Notes: generated by a model from the letters alone, not told the origin. Shown: positions 1 through 8,682, numbered from the stretch's first letter. The stretch is DNA of 64,000 bases from Cellulosimicrobium funkei (GCF_004519295.1 NZ_SOZH01000006.1:186001-250000), one strand, 5' to 3'. A program made the numbers and translations.

Positions 1-907
1 CGTGCCCGGACTGGCTCGCGCGGTGCGCGTCGGCGGCGTCGGCGAGGTCGAAGACCTCCGCGACCTCCGGGCGCAGCAGGCCCTCGTCGCCGAGCCGAGC
101 GAGCTCGGCGAGGTCGGTCGCGTCGGGGCGCACCCACACGTAGTGCCCGCCCAGCTCGTCGCGTGCCCGCGCGTCCGTGATCGAGGCGACCGTGCCGCCG
201 TCGCGCAGCACCTGCGGGACCGAGTCGAGCGCGTCGCCGCCCACGTAGTCGAGGACCACGTCCACGCCCTCCGGCGCGAGCGCCCGGACCCGCTCCGCGA
301 GCCCGTCGCCGTACGTCACCGGCTCCGCGCCGAGCGAGCGCAGGAAGTCGTGGTTGCGCTCCGACGCCGTCCCGAGGACGCGCGCCCCGAGCGCCTTCGC
401 GATCTGGACGGCGAACGACCCGACGCCGCCGGCGGCGGCGTGCACGAGCACCGTCTGGCCCGCGGCGAGCCCGGTGCGTCGGATGGTCTGGTACGCCGTC
501 AGCCCCGCGAGGGGCACCGCCGCCGCCTCCTCGAACGACCACGCCGCCGGCTTGCGCGCGAGCGTCCGGACGGGCGCCGCGACGAGCTCGGCGAACGTGC
601 CGCCCGAGACCCCGCCGCCCACGACGTCCTTGCGCACGTACCCGTACACCTCGTCGCCGACCTGGAGCTCGGGGGTGTCCAGGCCCACGCGCTCGACCAC
701 GCCCGCGACGTCCCAGCCCGGGACGACAGGGAACGCGACATCCATGATCTGGTCGAGGTACCCCTCGCGGACCTTCCAGTCCACCGGGTTCACGCTCGCG
801 GCGCGCACGCGCACGAGGACGGAGTCGGGGCCGACCTTGGGGGTCGGGAGGTCGGTCGTCTCGAGGACGTCGGGGCCGCCGTAGCGGGAGTAGGTGATGG
901 CTCGCAT
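1..907 (-). CDS. MDR-family NAD(P)-dependent oxidoreductase (quinone reductase-like), 3' end off window
   Basis: The protein starts MRAITYSRYGGPDVLE at an ATG at 907 and runs off the left edge after about 302 residues. It has the medium-chain dehydrogenase/reductase layout: an N-terminal GroES-like fold (DWKVREGYLDQ, then GWDVAGVVERVG), followed by a Rossmann fold with the glycine-rich signature VHAAAGGVGSFAVQIAK. No structural-zinc cysteine cluster is visible, which fits the zinc-independent quinone oxidoreductase branch (NAD(P)H-dependent reduction of quinones or enones in the cytosol). The substrate cannot be told from sequence. It lies 45 bases downstream of the VOC gene on the same strand, so the two may be cotranscribed. 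Family assignment is firm; specificity is unknown. Confidence 0.88.
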   Translation of the reverse strand, partial: MRAITYSRYGGPDVLETTDLPTPKVGPDSVLVRVRAASVNPVDWKVREGYLDQIMDVAFPVVPGWDVAGVVERVGLDTPELQVGDEVYGYVRKDVVGGGVSGGTFAELVAAPVRTLARKPAAWSFEEAAAVPLAGLTAYQTIRRTGLAAGQTVLVHAAAGGVGSFAVQIAKALGARVLGTASERNHDFLRSLGAEPVTYGDGLAERVRALAPEGVDVVLDYVGGDALDSVPQVLRDGGTVASITDARARDELGGHYVWVRPDATDLAELARLGDEGLLRPEVAEVFDLADAADAHRASQSGH

Positions 908-952
908 ACGGGCGGCAACCCCGCGGGCGCCCGACGGATTCCCGCGGTGCGG

Positions 953-1360
953 TCAGCCCTCGAACGCGGTGGGGTCCATGTGAAGGACCTCCCACTGGTG
1001 CCCGTCGAGGTCGGCGAAGCTCCGCGAGTACATGAAGCCGCCCTCCTCCTGGGGGTCCTTGACCGCCGTCGCACCGGCGGCGAACGCGGCGTCGGCGAGC
1101 CGGTCGACCTCGGCGCGGGAGCCGACGCTCAGGGCGTTGATGACCTCGGTCGTGGCGGTCGCGTCGGCGATCGCCTTGTTCGTGAACCGCTGCGCGAACT
1201 CCGCGGTGAGGAGCATCACGTAGATCGTGTCGCTGAGCACGATCGAGGACGCGTTCTCGTCCGTGAACTGCTCGTTCACCGTGTACCCCAGCGCGGTGTA
1301 GAACGCCTTGGCGGCGTCGAGGTCCTGGACGGGCAGGTTGACGAAGATCTGGGTGCTCAC
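953..1360 (-). CDS. VOC-superfamily (glyoxalase/bleomycin-resistance-like) protein
   Basis: A 135-residue protein starting STQIFVNLPVQDLDAAKAFY at a GTG (1360), preceded by a GGAGGA ribosome-binding site. The first beta-alpha unit, the SIVLSDTIYVMLL strand and the closing motif SFADLDGHQWEVLHMDP are typical of the vicinal-oxygen-chelate fold, in the subgroup annotated as glyoxalase or extradiol-dioxygenase-like. The final D-x-DGHxWE segment carries the usual C-terminal metal-ligand glutamate, but the true substrate is not predictable. Length is normal for a single-domain VOC protein made of two beta-alpha-beta-beta-beta units. It is followed closely by the oxidoreductase gene at 907 and lies divergent to the hydrolase at 1604. 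Confidence 0.88.
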   Translation of the reverse strand: MSTQIFVNLPVQDLDAAKAFYTALGYTVNEQFTDENASSIVLSDTIYVMLLTAEFAQRFTNKAIADATATTEVINALSVGSRAEVDRLADAAFAAGATAVKDPQEEGGFMYSRSFADLDGHQWEVLHMDPTAFEG

Positions 1361-1542
1361 GGGGTCCTCCGGTGTCGCGGGCGCCTGGCCCGAGGGGTGT
1401 CGCGGGATAGACGCACCCGAGCCCGGAAACTCATCGACGCGGGAGGCCAGAGAGTCTGTCGCCCGGCGCCCGGGAACGGTAGCGTCCGACGGAGGGCTCC
1501 GCGCACAGTTCTCGAAGGACAGGTCGGCGGGGTGCCGGCCGG

Positions 1543-1564
1543 GGGGACGCGACGTGGCGTCCCC
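1543..1564 (+). promoter_or_regulatory. Hairpin in the leader of the alpha/beta hydrolase gene
   Basis: GGGGACGC (1543-1550) and GCGTCCCC (1557-1564) form an 8-bp stem with a 6-base loop, 39 bases before the hydrolase ATG. A -10-like TAGCGT lies further upstream near 1480. It may be a leader structure or a weak terminator; no ligand-binding RNA class was recognised. Confidence 0.35.
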
Positions 1565-1603
1565 GCTCTTCTCCACCGCCACCGAGCCCGAGAGGAACCC
1601 GCC

Positions 1604-2485
1604 ATGACCGACACCGACCGCACCGAGCACCCTCCCGAGAACCTCGCCGAGGCGTCTGCCGCCGGGCCTCCTGCCCGGCGCCCCGACACCGTCGTGCTCG
1701 TGCACGGCCTCTGGATGACCCCTCGGAGCTGGCAGGGGTGGGTCGCGCACTACGAGCAGCAGGGACTCACCGTCCTGGCGCCCGGCTACCCCGGTTTCGA
1801 GATCGAGGTCGAGGGGCTCCGGGAGAACCCGCAGCTCATCGCCGACCTCACCGTCCCGGAGACCCTGGACCACCTGGCCTCCGTCATCGAGGCGCTCGAC
1901 GCGCCGCCGATCATCATGGGCCACTCGTTCGGGGGCACGCTCACCCAGCCCCTGCTCGCGCGGGGTCTCGGTGCCGCGGGCGTCGTGATCGACTCGGCGC
2001 CCACCGAGGGCGTGCGCGTCAGCCCGGTGTCCCAGGCGCGCTCCCTCTTCCCGGCGCTCCGCAACCCCGCGAACCGGCACCGCGCCGTCGGCGTCACGCC
2101 CGAGGAGTTCCACTACGCGTTCACGAACACGCTCAGCGAGGAGGCGTCGCGCGAGGTGTGGGAGCGGTACGCGATCCCCGCTCCCGGCCACTGGGTGTGG
2201 GAGTACGGCCTCGTCGCCAACTTCAAGCCCGGGCACCAGGACACGTGGGTCGACTACTCCGCGGACCGGGCGCCCCTGCTCTTCGTCGCGGGGGAGCAGG
2301 ACCACATCATGCCGCCGGCCGTGAACCGTTCGAACGCCAAGCACTGGGAGGCCTCGCCCGCGCTCACGGAGTACTACGAGTTCGCGGGCCGCGACCACTG
2401 GACGTGCGCGGCGCCCGGGTGGGAGGCGGTCGCGGACCACGCGCTCGACTGGGCCCTGGCGCACGCGAGGGCGCCGCGCGCCTGA
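1604..2485 (+). CDS. Alpha/beta-hydrolase
   Basis: A 293-residue cytosolic hydrolase starting MTDTDRTEH at ATG 1604 with an AGAGGAA ribosome-binding site about 7 bases upstream. After a 27-residue disordered N-terminus the alpha/beta-hydrolase fold begins (DTVVLVHGLWMTPRSW, oxyanion-hole HG). The nucleophile elbow is GHSFGG with Ser108. The acid is probably the Asp of GEQDHIMPP and the catalytic His that of GRDHWTC near the C-terminus. No signal peptide is seen. Similar proteins are annotated as non-heme haloperoxidase-like or lipase-like; the substrate is unknown. It converges with the amidohydrolase gene, leaving 19 bases between stop codons. Confidence 0.9.
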   Translation: MTDTDRTEHPPENLAEASAAGPPARRPDTVVLVHGLWMTPRSWQGWVAHYEQQGLTVLAPGYPGFEIEVEGLRENPQLIADLTVPETLDHLASVIEALDAPPIIMGHSFGGTLTQPLLARGLGAAGVVIDSAPTEGVRVSPVSQARSLFPALRNPANRHRAVGVTPEEFHYAFTNTLSEEASREVWERYAIPAPGHWVWEYGLVANFKPGHQDTWVDYSADRAPLLFVAGEQDHIMPPAVNRSNAKHWEASPALTEYYEFAGRDHWTCAAPGWEAVADHALDWALAHARAPRA

Positions 2486-2504
2486 CGGCTCGGGGCCCGC
2501 GACG

Positions 2505-3722
2505 TCAGACGAGCACGTCGCCGTCGCGGGCCACGACCCGGCCGCCCGCGACGACGAGCGCGCGGCGCGGGGCGCGCACGACGGCGTCGGGCACGTTCTC
2601 CGCGTCGACGAGCACCACGTCCGCGGGCGCGCCGACGACGAGGTCGTGGACGTCGCGGCCGACGAAGCGCGCGGCGTCGGACGTCGCGACGCGCGCCGCG
2701 GTGACGAGCTCCTCGTCGTACCGGAAGCGCGAGAGGCGGGCGAGCTGGGTCGTCAGCGCGAGGAGGTCGCCCGTCCCGTAGGGGGACCACAGGTCGCGGA
2801 TGCCGTCCGTGCCGAGCCCGACGGCGACGCCCGCCGCGCGCAGCGCGTGCACGGGCAGGGGAGCGGCGCCGATCGGCGCGACCGTGGTCATGGTGATGCC
2901 GGCCTCGCCCATCGCGGCGACGAGGTCCGCCTGGCGCGACGCCGGGACGTCGCCGACCGCGAAGCCGTGCGCCACGTTGACCTTGCCCTGGAGGCCGGCG
3001 CGCAGGGTGCGGTCGATCATGAGCTCGACCTGGAACGCGCCGAGGTCCCCGCCGTCGTGGAGGTGCACGTCGATCCCGACGCCGCGGCGCTCGGCGATCG
3101 CGAACAGCCCGTCGAGCTGGCCGACGGGGTCGCGGTCGATCGACGCCGGGTCGAGGCCGCCGACGTGCTCGGCGCCCGCGGCGGCGGCCGCGTCGAGCAG
3201 GTCGAGCACCCCGGGCCGGCGCAGCACGCCGTCCTGCGGGAACGCGACGATCTCGGCGTGCACGGCGCCGTTCAGCGCGGCGAGCGCCTCGCGCACGACC
3301 TCGATGCCGCGCAGCCCCAGGCCGAGGTCGACGTCGACGTGGGTGCGGATCGCCGTCGTGCCGTGCCGCACGAACTCGCGCAGCACCGTGAGCGTCACGT
3401 CGACGCCCGGGATGCCGAGCTCGTCGCGGTGCGCGCGCTCGTGCGCGATGCGGCCCTGCGTCGTCGCCTCGCCGCCGTAGCTCACCCAGGGCCGGCCCCA
3501 CCAGCTCTTGTCGACGTGCGCGTGGGCGTTGACGAGGCCCGGGAGCGCGAGCAGGCCGCGGCCGTCGACCACGCCGGCCTCCGGCGCCGTGCCGGCTGCC
3601 GGGTCGTGCGGCGTCACCGCGGCGATGCGGCCGTCCGCGACGTGCAGGTCGACCGGCTCGCCGCCCCAGGGGCGGACGTCGCGCAGGACGGTGACGGTCT
3701 CGGGGGTGCGGGCGGTGGTCAT
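2505..3722 (-). CDS. Amidohydrolase, cytosine deaminase/AtzC-like
   Basis: A 405-residue metal-dependent hydrolase of the amidohydrolase superfamily. Visible ligands are HAHVDKS (about residues 67-73), HLHDGG near 213, AHGF near 250 and TDGIRDLWSPYG near 302. The combination of HxHxDK and TDGxRDxWSPxGxGD is characteristic of cytosine deaminase and N-isopropylammelide hydrolase (AtzC)-type enzymes, which act on amino groups of pyrimidine or triazine rings. The exact substrate is not established. The ATG at 3722 overlaps the stop of the upstream beta-propeller gene (ATGA), so the two are translationally coupled and presumably controlled by the operator at 4977. Confidence 0.88.
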   Translation of the reverse strand: MTTARTPETVTVLRDVRPWGGEPVDLHVADGRIAAVTPHDPAAGTAPEAGVVDGRGLLALPGLVNAHAHVDKSWWGRPWVSYGGEATTQGRIAHERAHRDELGIPGVDVTLTVLREFVRHGTTAIRTHVDVDLGLGLRGIEVVREALAALNGAVHAEIVAFPQDGVLRRPGVLDLLDAAAAAGAEHVGGLDPASIDRDPVGQLDGLFAIAERRGVGIDVHLHDGGDLGAFQVELMIDRTLRAGLQGKVNVAHGFAVGDVPASRQADLVAAMGEAGITMTTVAPIGAAPLPVHALRAAGVAVGLGTDGIRDLWSPYGTGDLLALTTQLARLSRFRYDEELVTAARVATSDAARFVGRDVHDLVVGAPADVVLVDAENVPDAVVRAPRRALVVAGGRVVARDGDVLV

Positions 3723-4969
3723 GCGGCGGGTCCTTCCGGCAGCGGGACGACGACCTGGGGCCGTCCGGGGATCTGGATCTCGTACGTGTCGAGCGTGCCG
3801 AGGTCGACGACGGTCGCGCCGTCCCACGCCTCGGCCTGCGTGTACCCGCCGGCGAGCACGGCGCTCGGGCGCCCCGTCGCGGGGTCGGTCCACGTCGTCA
3901 CGGTCTCGTGGCGGCGAGTGAGCGAGGTGACCTGCTCCGCGCCGGTCGCCGGGTCGAGCACCGTCACGTTCGGCCCGCCCGTGGCGTTGCCGAACGGGCC
4001 GTTGCCCACGACGACGACGCGGCCGTCGGGCGCGCGGGCGACGCCGTGCTGGTGGCTGTCCGCCGCCGAGGCGACGGTCGTCGTCGTGCCGGTGGCCGGG
4101 TCGAGGCGGACCAGCACGCGGCCCTGGTAGGGCAGCAGGAGCGAGCCGTCGTCGTCGAGCACCGCGTAGTGCGGCTTCTCGAACGACGCGAGCCCGCCGT
4201 CCGTGCCGAACGGCGCGACCTCGATCCGCCGGGCCTCGAACGTCGTGGTGTCGACGACGTGCACGGAGAACGTGTCGTGGTCGACGGTGTAGACCTCGCC
4301 GCCGTCGGCGGCGACGAGCACGTCGAACGGTCGCAGCCCCACGGGGGTGCTCGCGACGACCTCGCGCGACGCGACGTCGATCGTCTCGAGCGTCGACGAG
4401 TCGCCGCGGTGGACGGCGACGTGGACGCGGGCGCCGTCGGGCGAGACGGCGATGCCCATGCCGCCGCGGCGGTACTCGCCGAACGCGACGCGCGCGGGCG
4501 CGTCCCGGTAGGGGAGGAGGTCGACCCGCTCGCGCGTCGCGAGGTCCACGACGGCGACGCCCTGGGCCGTCGAGACGTAGGCGCGCATCGTCGGGGCGTG
4601 CACGGCGACGCCCCACGGCGCGGCCCCGACCTCGATGCGGTCGACGACGGCGCTGCCCTCCCGGATCGTCGGGTCGACGACCGCGAGACCGTCGGACTCC
4701 GCCTCGGTCGCGAGCAGGAACCGCGGGGTCTCGACGGCGGGGACGGCGTCGGGCGCGGGGGTCGTCGGGCCGTCCGCGGGCGTCGTCGCCGGAGTCTGCG
4801 GCGAGGTGGCCGGGCTCGGCGGCGCAGCGGGCGCGGCGTCGTCGCCCGCCCCGCCGGGCGTGCACGCGGCGAGGACGGCGACACCGAGCGCCGCGGCCCA
4901 CGCCACCACGCGGCGCGGCCGACGGTTCCCGGGCCGGTCGGTGCGGCGCGAGAGGGGAGGGGCAGCCAT
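3719..4969 (-). CDS. YncE-like beta-propeller lipoprotein
   Basis: A 416-residue exported protein. Arg-rich residues 8-21 are followed by a hydrophobic stretch and a lipobox VLAAC with Cys36, then a Pro/Thr-rich linker to about residue 75. The rest consists of repeated beta-propeller blades, for example APWGVAVHAPTMRAYVS, MGIAVSPDGARVHVA and RPFDVLVAADGGEVYTV, of the YncE/YVTN type. Such proteins usually bind ligands or partners at the cell surface rather than catalyse. It is the first gene of a two-gene unit with the overlapping amidohydrolase, which suggests a surface binding or sensing role linked to the same substrate (inference). The chosen ATG lies 6 bases after a -10-like TACCAT. Confidence 0.85.
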   Translation of the reverse strand: MAAPPLSRRTDRPGNRRPRRVVAWAAALGVAVLAACTPGGAGDDAAPAAPPSPATSPQTPATTPADGPTTPAPDAVPAVETPRFLLATEAESDGLAVVDPTIREGSAVVDRIEVGAAPWGVAVHAPTMRAYVSTAQGVAVVDLATRERVDLLPYRDAPARVAFGEYRRGGMGIAVSPDGARVHVAVHRGDSSTLETIDVASREVVASTPVGLRPFDVLVAADGGEVYTVDHDTFSVHVVDTTTFEARRIEVAPFGTDGGLASFEKPHYAVLDDDGSLLLPYQGRVLVRLDPATGTTTTVASAADSHQHGVARAPDGRVVVVGNGPFGNATGGPNVTVLDPATGAEQVTSLTRRHETVTTWTDPATGRPSAVLAGGYTQAEAWDGATVVDLGTLDTYEIQIPGRPQVVVPLPEGPAA

Positions 4970-4986
4970 GGCCAAATGGTATACCA
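4970..4986 (-). promoter_or_regulatory. Leaderless promoter with GntR-type operator
   Basis: On the minus strand TACCAT (4976-4981) is followed by 6 bases (TTGGCC) and the ATG at 4969. The perfect 10-bp palindrome TGGTATACCA (4977-4986) covers the -10 element. TGGTATACCA matches the known GntR/FadR-family operator pattern (y-GT-N-AC-r). No GntR gene is present in the window. Confidence 0.55.
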
Positions 4987-5042
4987 ATCGTGCGAGCGCG
5001 CCGCGGGCGCGATGCGGCGACCGACCGAGGACCGCGGCCGGG

Positions 5043-7727
5043 TCAGCCCTCGAACGTCGCGGGCGCCTCCAGCACGACGTCGTCCGGCGACTTGTCCCGG
5101 CGCCATCCCTTCCACACGGGGTGGCGCAGCTTGCCGAACGGGACGTCGTCCCCGTCGCCCTCCCCGGCGCCCGTCCACTCGGCGTAGACGACCTCCGCGA
5201 CCCGCCGCGGCGATACCCAGTGCGCGTCGCGCGCGTCCTCGCGCGGCACGCCCACCGCGGGCGGCGTCGTGCGACCGATCCGGTCGAGCTCGGCGACCAG
5301 GTCACGCCGCTCGGCGTCCGTGAAGCCCGACCCGACCCGGCCCACGTAGACGAGGCGGCCGTCGTCGGGCACGGCGAGCAGCAGGGACCCGACGAGGTGC
5401 GTCCGCTCGCCGTGGCCCGGCCGCCACCCGACCACGACGACCTCCTGCGACTGCGCGTGCTTGAGCTTCAGCCACAGCGCCGAGCGGCGGCCCGACGAGT
5501 ACGTCCCGTCGCGCCGCTTCGCGACCACGCCCTCGAGCCCGAGCCGCCTCGACGTCTCCATCGCGGCCTCCAGGTCCCCGTCGAACACGGGCGGCACGTG
5601 CACCGGGGCGACGGCGTCGCGCAGCACGTCCTCCAGCACCTCGCGCCGCTCGTCGTACGGGCGCTTCGCGAGCGACCGCCCGCCGGTCTCCAGGACGTCG
5701 AACACCATGAGGTCGACCGTGACCCGCCGTCGCGCCGCGGCGACGTCCCCCGGCTTGGCGATGTTCGCGCGCTGCTGGAGACGCCGGAAGCTCGGCCGCC
5801 CCCGCGCGTCGAGCGCGACGATCTCCCCGTCCAGCACCACCGGCAGCGCCTCGGCCGGGACCTGCTCCGCGAGCGCCTGCAGCTCCGGGTACGTCACCGA
5901 CATGTCCTTGCCCGAGCGGCTCACGAGCCGCACGCGCCCCTCGGCCACGTGCGCGAGCGTCCGGAACCCGTCCCACTTCATCTCGAACGCCCACGCGTCG
6001 CCGTCGTGCAGGTCGCCCGCCGACGCGGGCGACGCGAGCATCGGTCGCCAGTCCGTCCGAGCCGGCCGCGGCTCCGGCGTGTCGTCGTGGTCGGGCGAGG
6101 ACGCGCCCCGAGCCGACCGCGAAGCCGGGGGTGGGGAGGAGGTGCCGGGTCGTGGCGGGTCTGGCGGGAGCGGCGAGGGACGAGCCGCGGATGGTAGACC
6201 CGGCGCCTCCTCCCCACCCCCGGCGCCCCGACCCCGCGCGCTCTCGCCCGGACGGCTCGGCCTCGGCGCCATGAGGTGGATCAGCCAGTTGTCCTCGTCG
6301 CGGCCGTCGCGGCCGCCCGTGTGGATGAGCGCGAGGCGGCGCGTGCCGTGCTGCTCGCCGTGGAGCGTGACGATGACCTCCTCGCCGTCGCGCCACTTCT
6401 CGAGCTCGTACGTGCCGGCGTCCCAGATGACCACCTCGCCGGCGCCGTACTCGCCCTTCGGGATCGTGCCCTCGAACGAGCCGTAGGCGAGCGGGTGGTC
6501 CTCGGTCTGGACGGCGAGGTGGTTCTTCTTCGGGTCGGTCGGCTCGCCGCGCGGGAGCGCCCAGCTCACGAGGACGCCGTCGTGCTCCAGCCGGAAGTCC
6601 CAGTGCAGGCGGCGGGCGTGGTGCTCCTGGATGACGAAGCTGTTGCCCGCGCTCGGCGGCGGCGCCTCGTCCGGGACGGGCTCGGGCGTGCGCCCGGCGT
6701 CGCGCATGGAGCGGTACCGGTGCAGGCGGTCGGGCCGCTCGTCGTCCGTCCCGCCGTCCGCGGTTCCGCTGCCCGACGCCGCACCCCCCTTGCGCTCGAA
6801 CGTCGCCATGCGCGCGGGCGTGGGCTCGAGCGCGGAGAGGTGTCCCTGCGTGAGCGCGGCGAGCGGGTCGCCCAGGGTGCGCACGCGCTCGACGACCTCG
6901 TCGAGGTCCAGGTGGCGCAGGTCCGGGTCGTCGAGCTCCTCCCAGGTGCGGGGCGCGGCGACGGTGGGGTGCTCCCGCCCGCGCAGCGAGTAGGGCGCGA
7001 TCGTCGTCTTGTTGCCGTTGTTCTGGCTCCAGTCCACGAGCACCTTGCCGCCGCGCAGCGACTTCTTCATGTCGCTCACGACGAGGTCGGGGTGCTCGGC
7101 CTCCAGGTAGCGGGCGAGCTCGTGCGCGACGGCGGAGACGGCCGCCGCGTCCTGCTTGCCGTCGAGCGCGGCGTACAGGTGGATGCCCTTGGACCCGCTC
7201 GTCACGGGCAGGGGTTCGAGGCCCATGCCCTGGAGGATCTGCCGCGCCTGGCGTGCGACCTCCGCGCACTCGGCCAGCCCGGCCCCCGGGCCGGGGTCGA
7301 GGTCGAGGACGAGGCGGTCGGGGTCGAGGTGCGCCCCGGTGCGGCCGAACTGCCACTGCGGCACGTGGAGCTCGAGCGACGCCGTCTGGCCGAGCCACGT
7401 GAGGGTCGCGAGGTCGTTCACCAGCACGTAGTCGTTGGCGCTGCTCTTGTGCTGGATGCGCCGCGTGCGCACCCAGGACGGGACGCCCTGGCCCGCGTTC
7501 TTCTGGAAGAACACCTGGCCGTCGACGCCGTCGGGCCACCGCTTGCGCGTCGCGGGCCGGTTGGCGCAGTGGGGGAGCATGACGTCGGCGACGGCCGCGA
7601 GGTACGCGAGGACGTCGGCCTTCGTCGTGCCGGTGGCGGGGTAGAGGACCTTGTCCAGGTTGGTGAGCCGCAGGCGGTGACCACCGACGTTCACCGTCTC
7701 GCCCGCCCGGCTGGATGTGGTGGCCAT
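5043..7727 (-). CDS. ligD: Multifunctional NHEJ DNA ligase/polymerase LigD
   Basis: An 894-residue enzyme with the mycobacterial POL-PE-LIG order. The N-terminal primase-like polymerase spans about 12-290 (catalytic Asp pair in LDLDPGPG, D142/D144; SGSKGIHLY). The phosphoesterase domain spans about 362-487 (RRLHWDFRLEHDG, then WALPRGEP). The ATP-dependent ligase begins near 558 with motif I EMKWDGFR (Lys584 as the adenylated lysine) and ends WKGWRRDKSPDDVVLE. With Ku it repairs double-strand breaks by non-homologous end joining. The ATG at 7727 is preceded by a -10-like CACGAT and 6 bases. The PE-LIG linker (about 488-557) is unusually long and Pro/Gly/Ser-rich, encoded partly by a large inverted repeat (6125-6223). 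Confidence 0.95.
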   Translation of the reverse strand: MATTSSRAGETVNVGGHRLRLTNLDKVLYPATGTTKADVLAYLAAVADVMLPHCANRPATRKRWPDGVDGQVFFQKNAGQGVPSWVRTRRIQHKSSANDYVLVNDLATLTWLGQTASLELHVPQWQFGRTGAHLDPDRLVLDLDPGPGAGLAECAEVARQARQILQGMGLEPLPVTSGSKGIHLYAALDGKQDAAAVSAVAHELARYLEAEHPDLVVSDMKKSLRGGKVLVDWSQNNGNKTTIAPYSLRGREHPTVAAPRTWEELDDPDLRHLDLDEVVERVRTLGDPLAALTQGHLSALEPTPARMATFERKGGAASGSGTADGGTDDERPDRLHRYRSMRDAGRTPEPVPDEAPPPSAGNSFVIQEHHARRLHWDFRLEHDGVLVSWALPRGEPTDPKKNHLAVQTEDHPLAYGSFEGTIPKGEYGAGEVVIWDAGTYELEKWRDGEEVIVTLHGEQHGTRRLALIHTGGRDGRDEDNWLIHLMAPRPSRPGESARGRGAGGGEEAPGLPSAARPSPLPPDPPRPGTSSPPPASRSARGASSPDHDDTPEPRPARTDWRPMLASPASAGDLHDGDAWAFEMKWDGFRTLAHVAEGRVRLVSRSGKDMSVTYPELQALAEQVPAEALPVVLDGEIVALDARGRPSFRRLQQRANIAKPGDVAAARRRVTVDLMVFDVLETGGRSLAKRPYDERREVLEDVLRDAVAPVHVPPVFDGDLEAAMETSRRLGLEGVVAKRRDGTYSSGRRSALWLKLKHAQSQEVVVVGWRPGHGERTHLVGSLLLAVPDDGRLVYVGRVGSGFTDAERRDLVAELDRIGRTTPPAVGVPREDARDAHWVSPRRVAEVVYAEWTGAGEGDGDDVPFGKLRHPVWKGWRRDKSPDDVVLEAPATFEG
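6125..6223. repeat. 27-bp inverted repeat inside ligD linker
   Basis: Positions 6125-6151 and 6197-6223 are reverse complements at 26 of 27 bases (the one mismatch pairs T6143 with G6205), separated by 45 bases. The arms are purine-rich and pyrimidine-rich and translate in frame as low-complexity Pro/Gly/Ser residues between the PE and ligase domains of LigD. This looks like an in-frame palindromic insertion. Confidence 0.85.
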
Positions 7728-7739
7728 GGGCCCATCGTG
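7728..7739 (-). promoter_or_regulatory. Leaderless promoter of ligD
   Basis: On the minus strand CACGAT (7734-7739) is followed by GGGCCC and then the ATG at 7727. No Shine-Dalgarno sequence lies between them. The layout matches the CACCAT-6 bases-start seen at ku and the DUF1905 gene. Confidence 0.5.
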
Positions 7740-7867
7740 GCGCGGGCCCGACGGCGTCGCCCGCCGTGGCGGGAACTTCTCGGCGCCCTCGACCGTGGAC
7801 ACTGGGTGGGGCTGTCCGACCGGCCGGGGAGCCCGCCCGGGGTCGATGCCGGACCGAGAGGATCACC

Positions 7868-8641
7868 GTGACGCACCTGACGACCGACGACGTACCGCTC
7901 CCCGCGGAGATCGGTCCCCGCGTCCGCGAGTTCCGTCGCCTGATGATGAACTACAAGTTCGGCATCGACGAGGTGATGACGAAGATCACCGTGCTCCGCG
8001 ACGAGTTCCGGCACGTGCACGACGACAACCCGATCGAGCACCTGGGCTCGCGCCTGAAGTCGCTCGAGTCGATCGTCGCGAAGGCGCGGCGCAAGGGGAT
8101 CCCGCTCACCCCGGAGGGCGTGCGGGAGAACATGTTCGACGTCGCGGGCGTCCGGGTCACGTGCGCGTTCGTCTCCGACATCTACCGCGTGCGCGACCTG
8201 CTCGTGGGCCAGCGCGACCTCACGGTCCTGGAGGAGCGCGACTACATCGCGCACCCGAAGGGCAACGGCTACAAGAGCCTGCACCTCATCGTCCAGGTGC
8301 CGGTGTTCCTCTCCGACCGGGTCGAGGACGTCGTCGTCGAGATCCAGCTCCGCACGATCGCCATGGACTTCTGGGCGAGCCTGGAGCACAAGATCTACTA
8401 CAAGTACCAGCGGGACGTGCCTCAGCACCTGACGGACGCGCTCAAGCTCGCGGCGGACGTCGCCGCGACCCTCGACACGACGATGGAGCGCATCCACGAC
8501 GAGGTCCGCAGCCTCGACGGCGTGCCGGAGCCGGTCGAGAACACCGACGAGCTCGCCACGCCGCGCGAGGTGATGGAGAGCTTCATGCGGACGGCGCAGG
8601 TCGCCGACGAGGCGTTCCACGAACGCCGCCACGACGGCTGA
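7868..8641 (+). CDS. Small alarmone synthetase (GTP pyrophosphokinase, RelQ/RelP-like)
   Basis: A 257-residue stand-alone (p)ppGpp synthetase. The RelA/SpoT nucleotidyltransferase domain occupies nearly the whole chain: RLKSLESIVAKARRKG (ATP-binding lysines), DVAGVRVTCAFVSDIYRV (catalytic Asp), AHPKGNGYKSLHLIV (substrate loop) and VEIQLRTIAMDFWASLEHK. No HD hydrolase, TGS or ACT domain is present, so it can only synthesise. It transfers pyrophosphate from ATP to GTP or GDP in stringent and stress responses. The GTG start has an AGAGGAT ribosome-binding site. It is divergent from ligD with 140 bases between, which places an alarmone gene within the DNA-repair group. Confidence 0.93.
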   Translation: MTHLTTDDVPLPAEIGPRVREFRRLMMNYKFGIDEVMTKITVLRDEFRHVHDDNPIEHLGSRLKSLESIVAKARRKGIPLTPEGVRENMFDVAGVRVTCAFVSDIYRVRDLLVGQRDLTVLEERDYIAHPKGNGYKSLHLIVQVPVFLSDRVEDVVVEIQLRTIAMDFWASLEHKIYYKYQRDVPQHLTDALKLAADVAATLDTTMERIHDEVRSLDGVPEPVENTDELATPREVMESFMRTAQVADEAFHERRHDG

Positions 8642-8682
8642 GGCGACGCTCCCGCGCGGGCCGCGCGACGACGTCGGGCCGC

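Noticed and set aside
953-2464. 503-codon minus-strand frame joining VOC protein to sequence antisense to the hydrolase
   Set aside because: Only the last 135 codons (from GTG 1360) are a real VOC domain; the rest mirrors the hydrolase gene.
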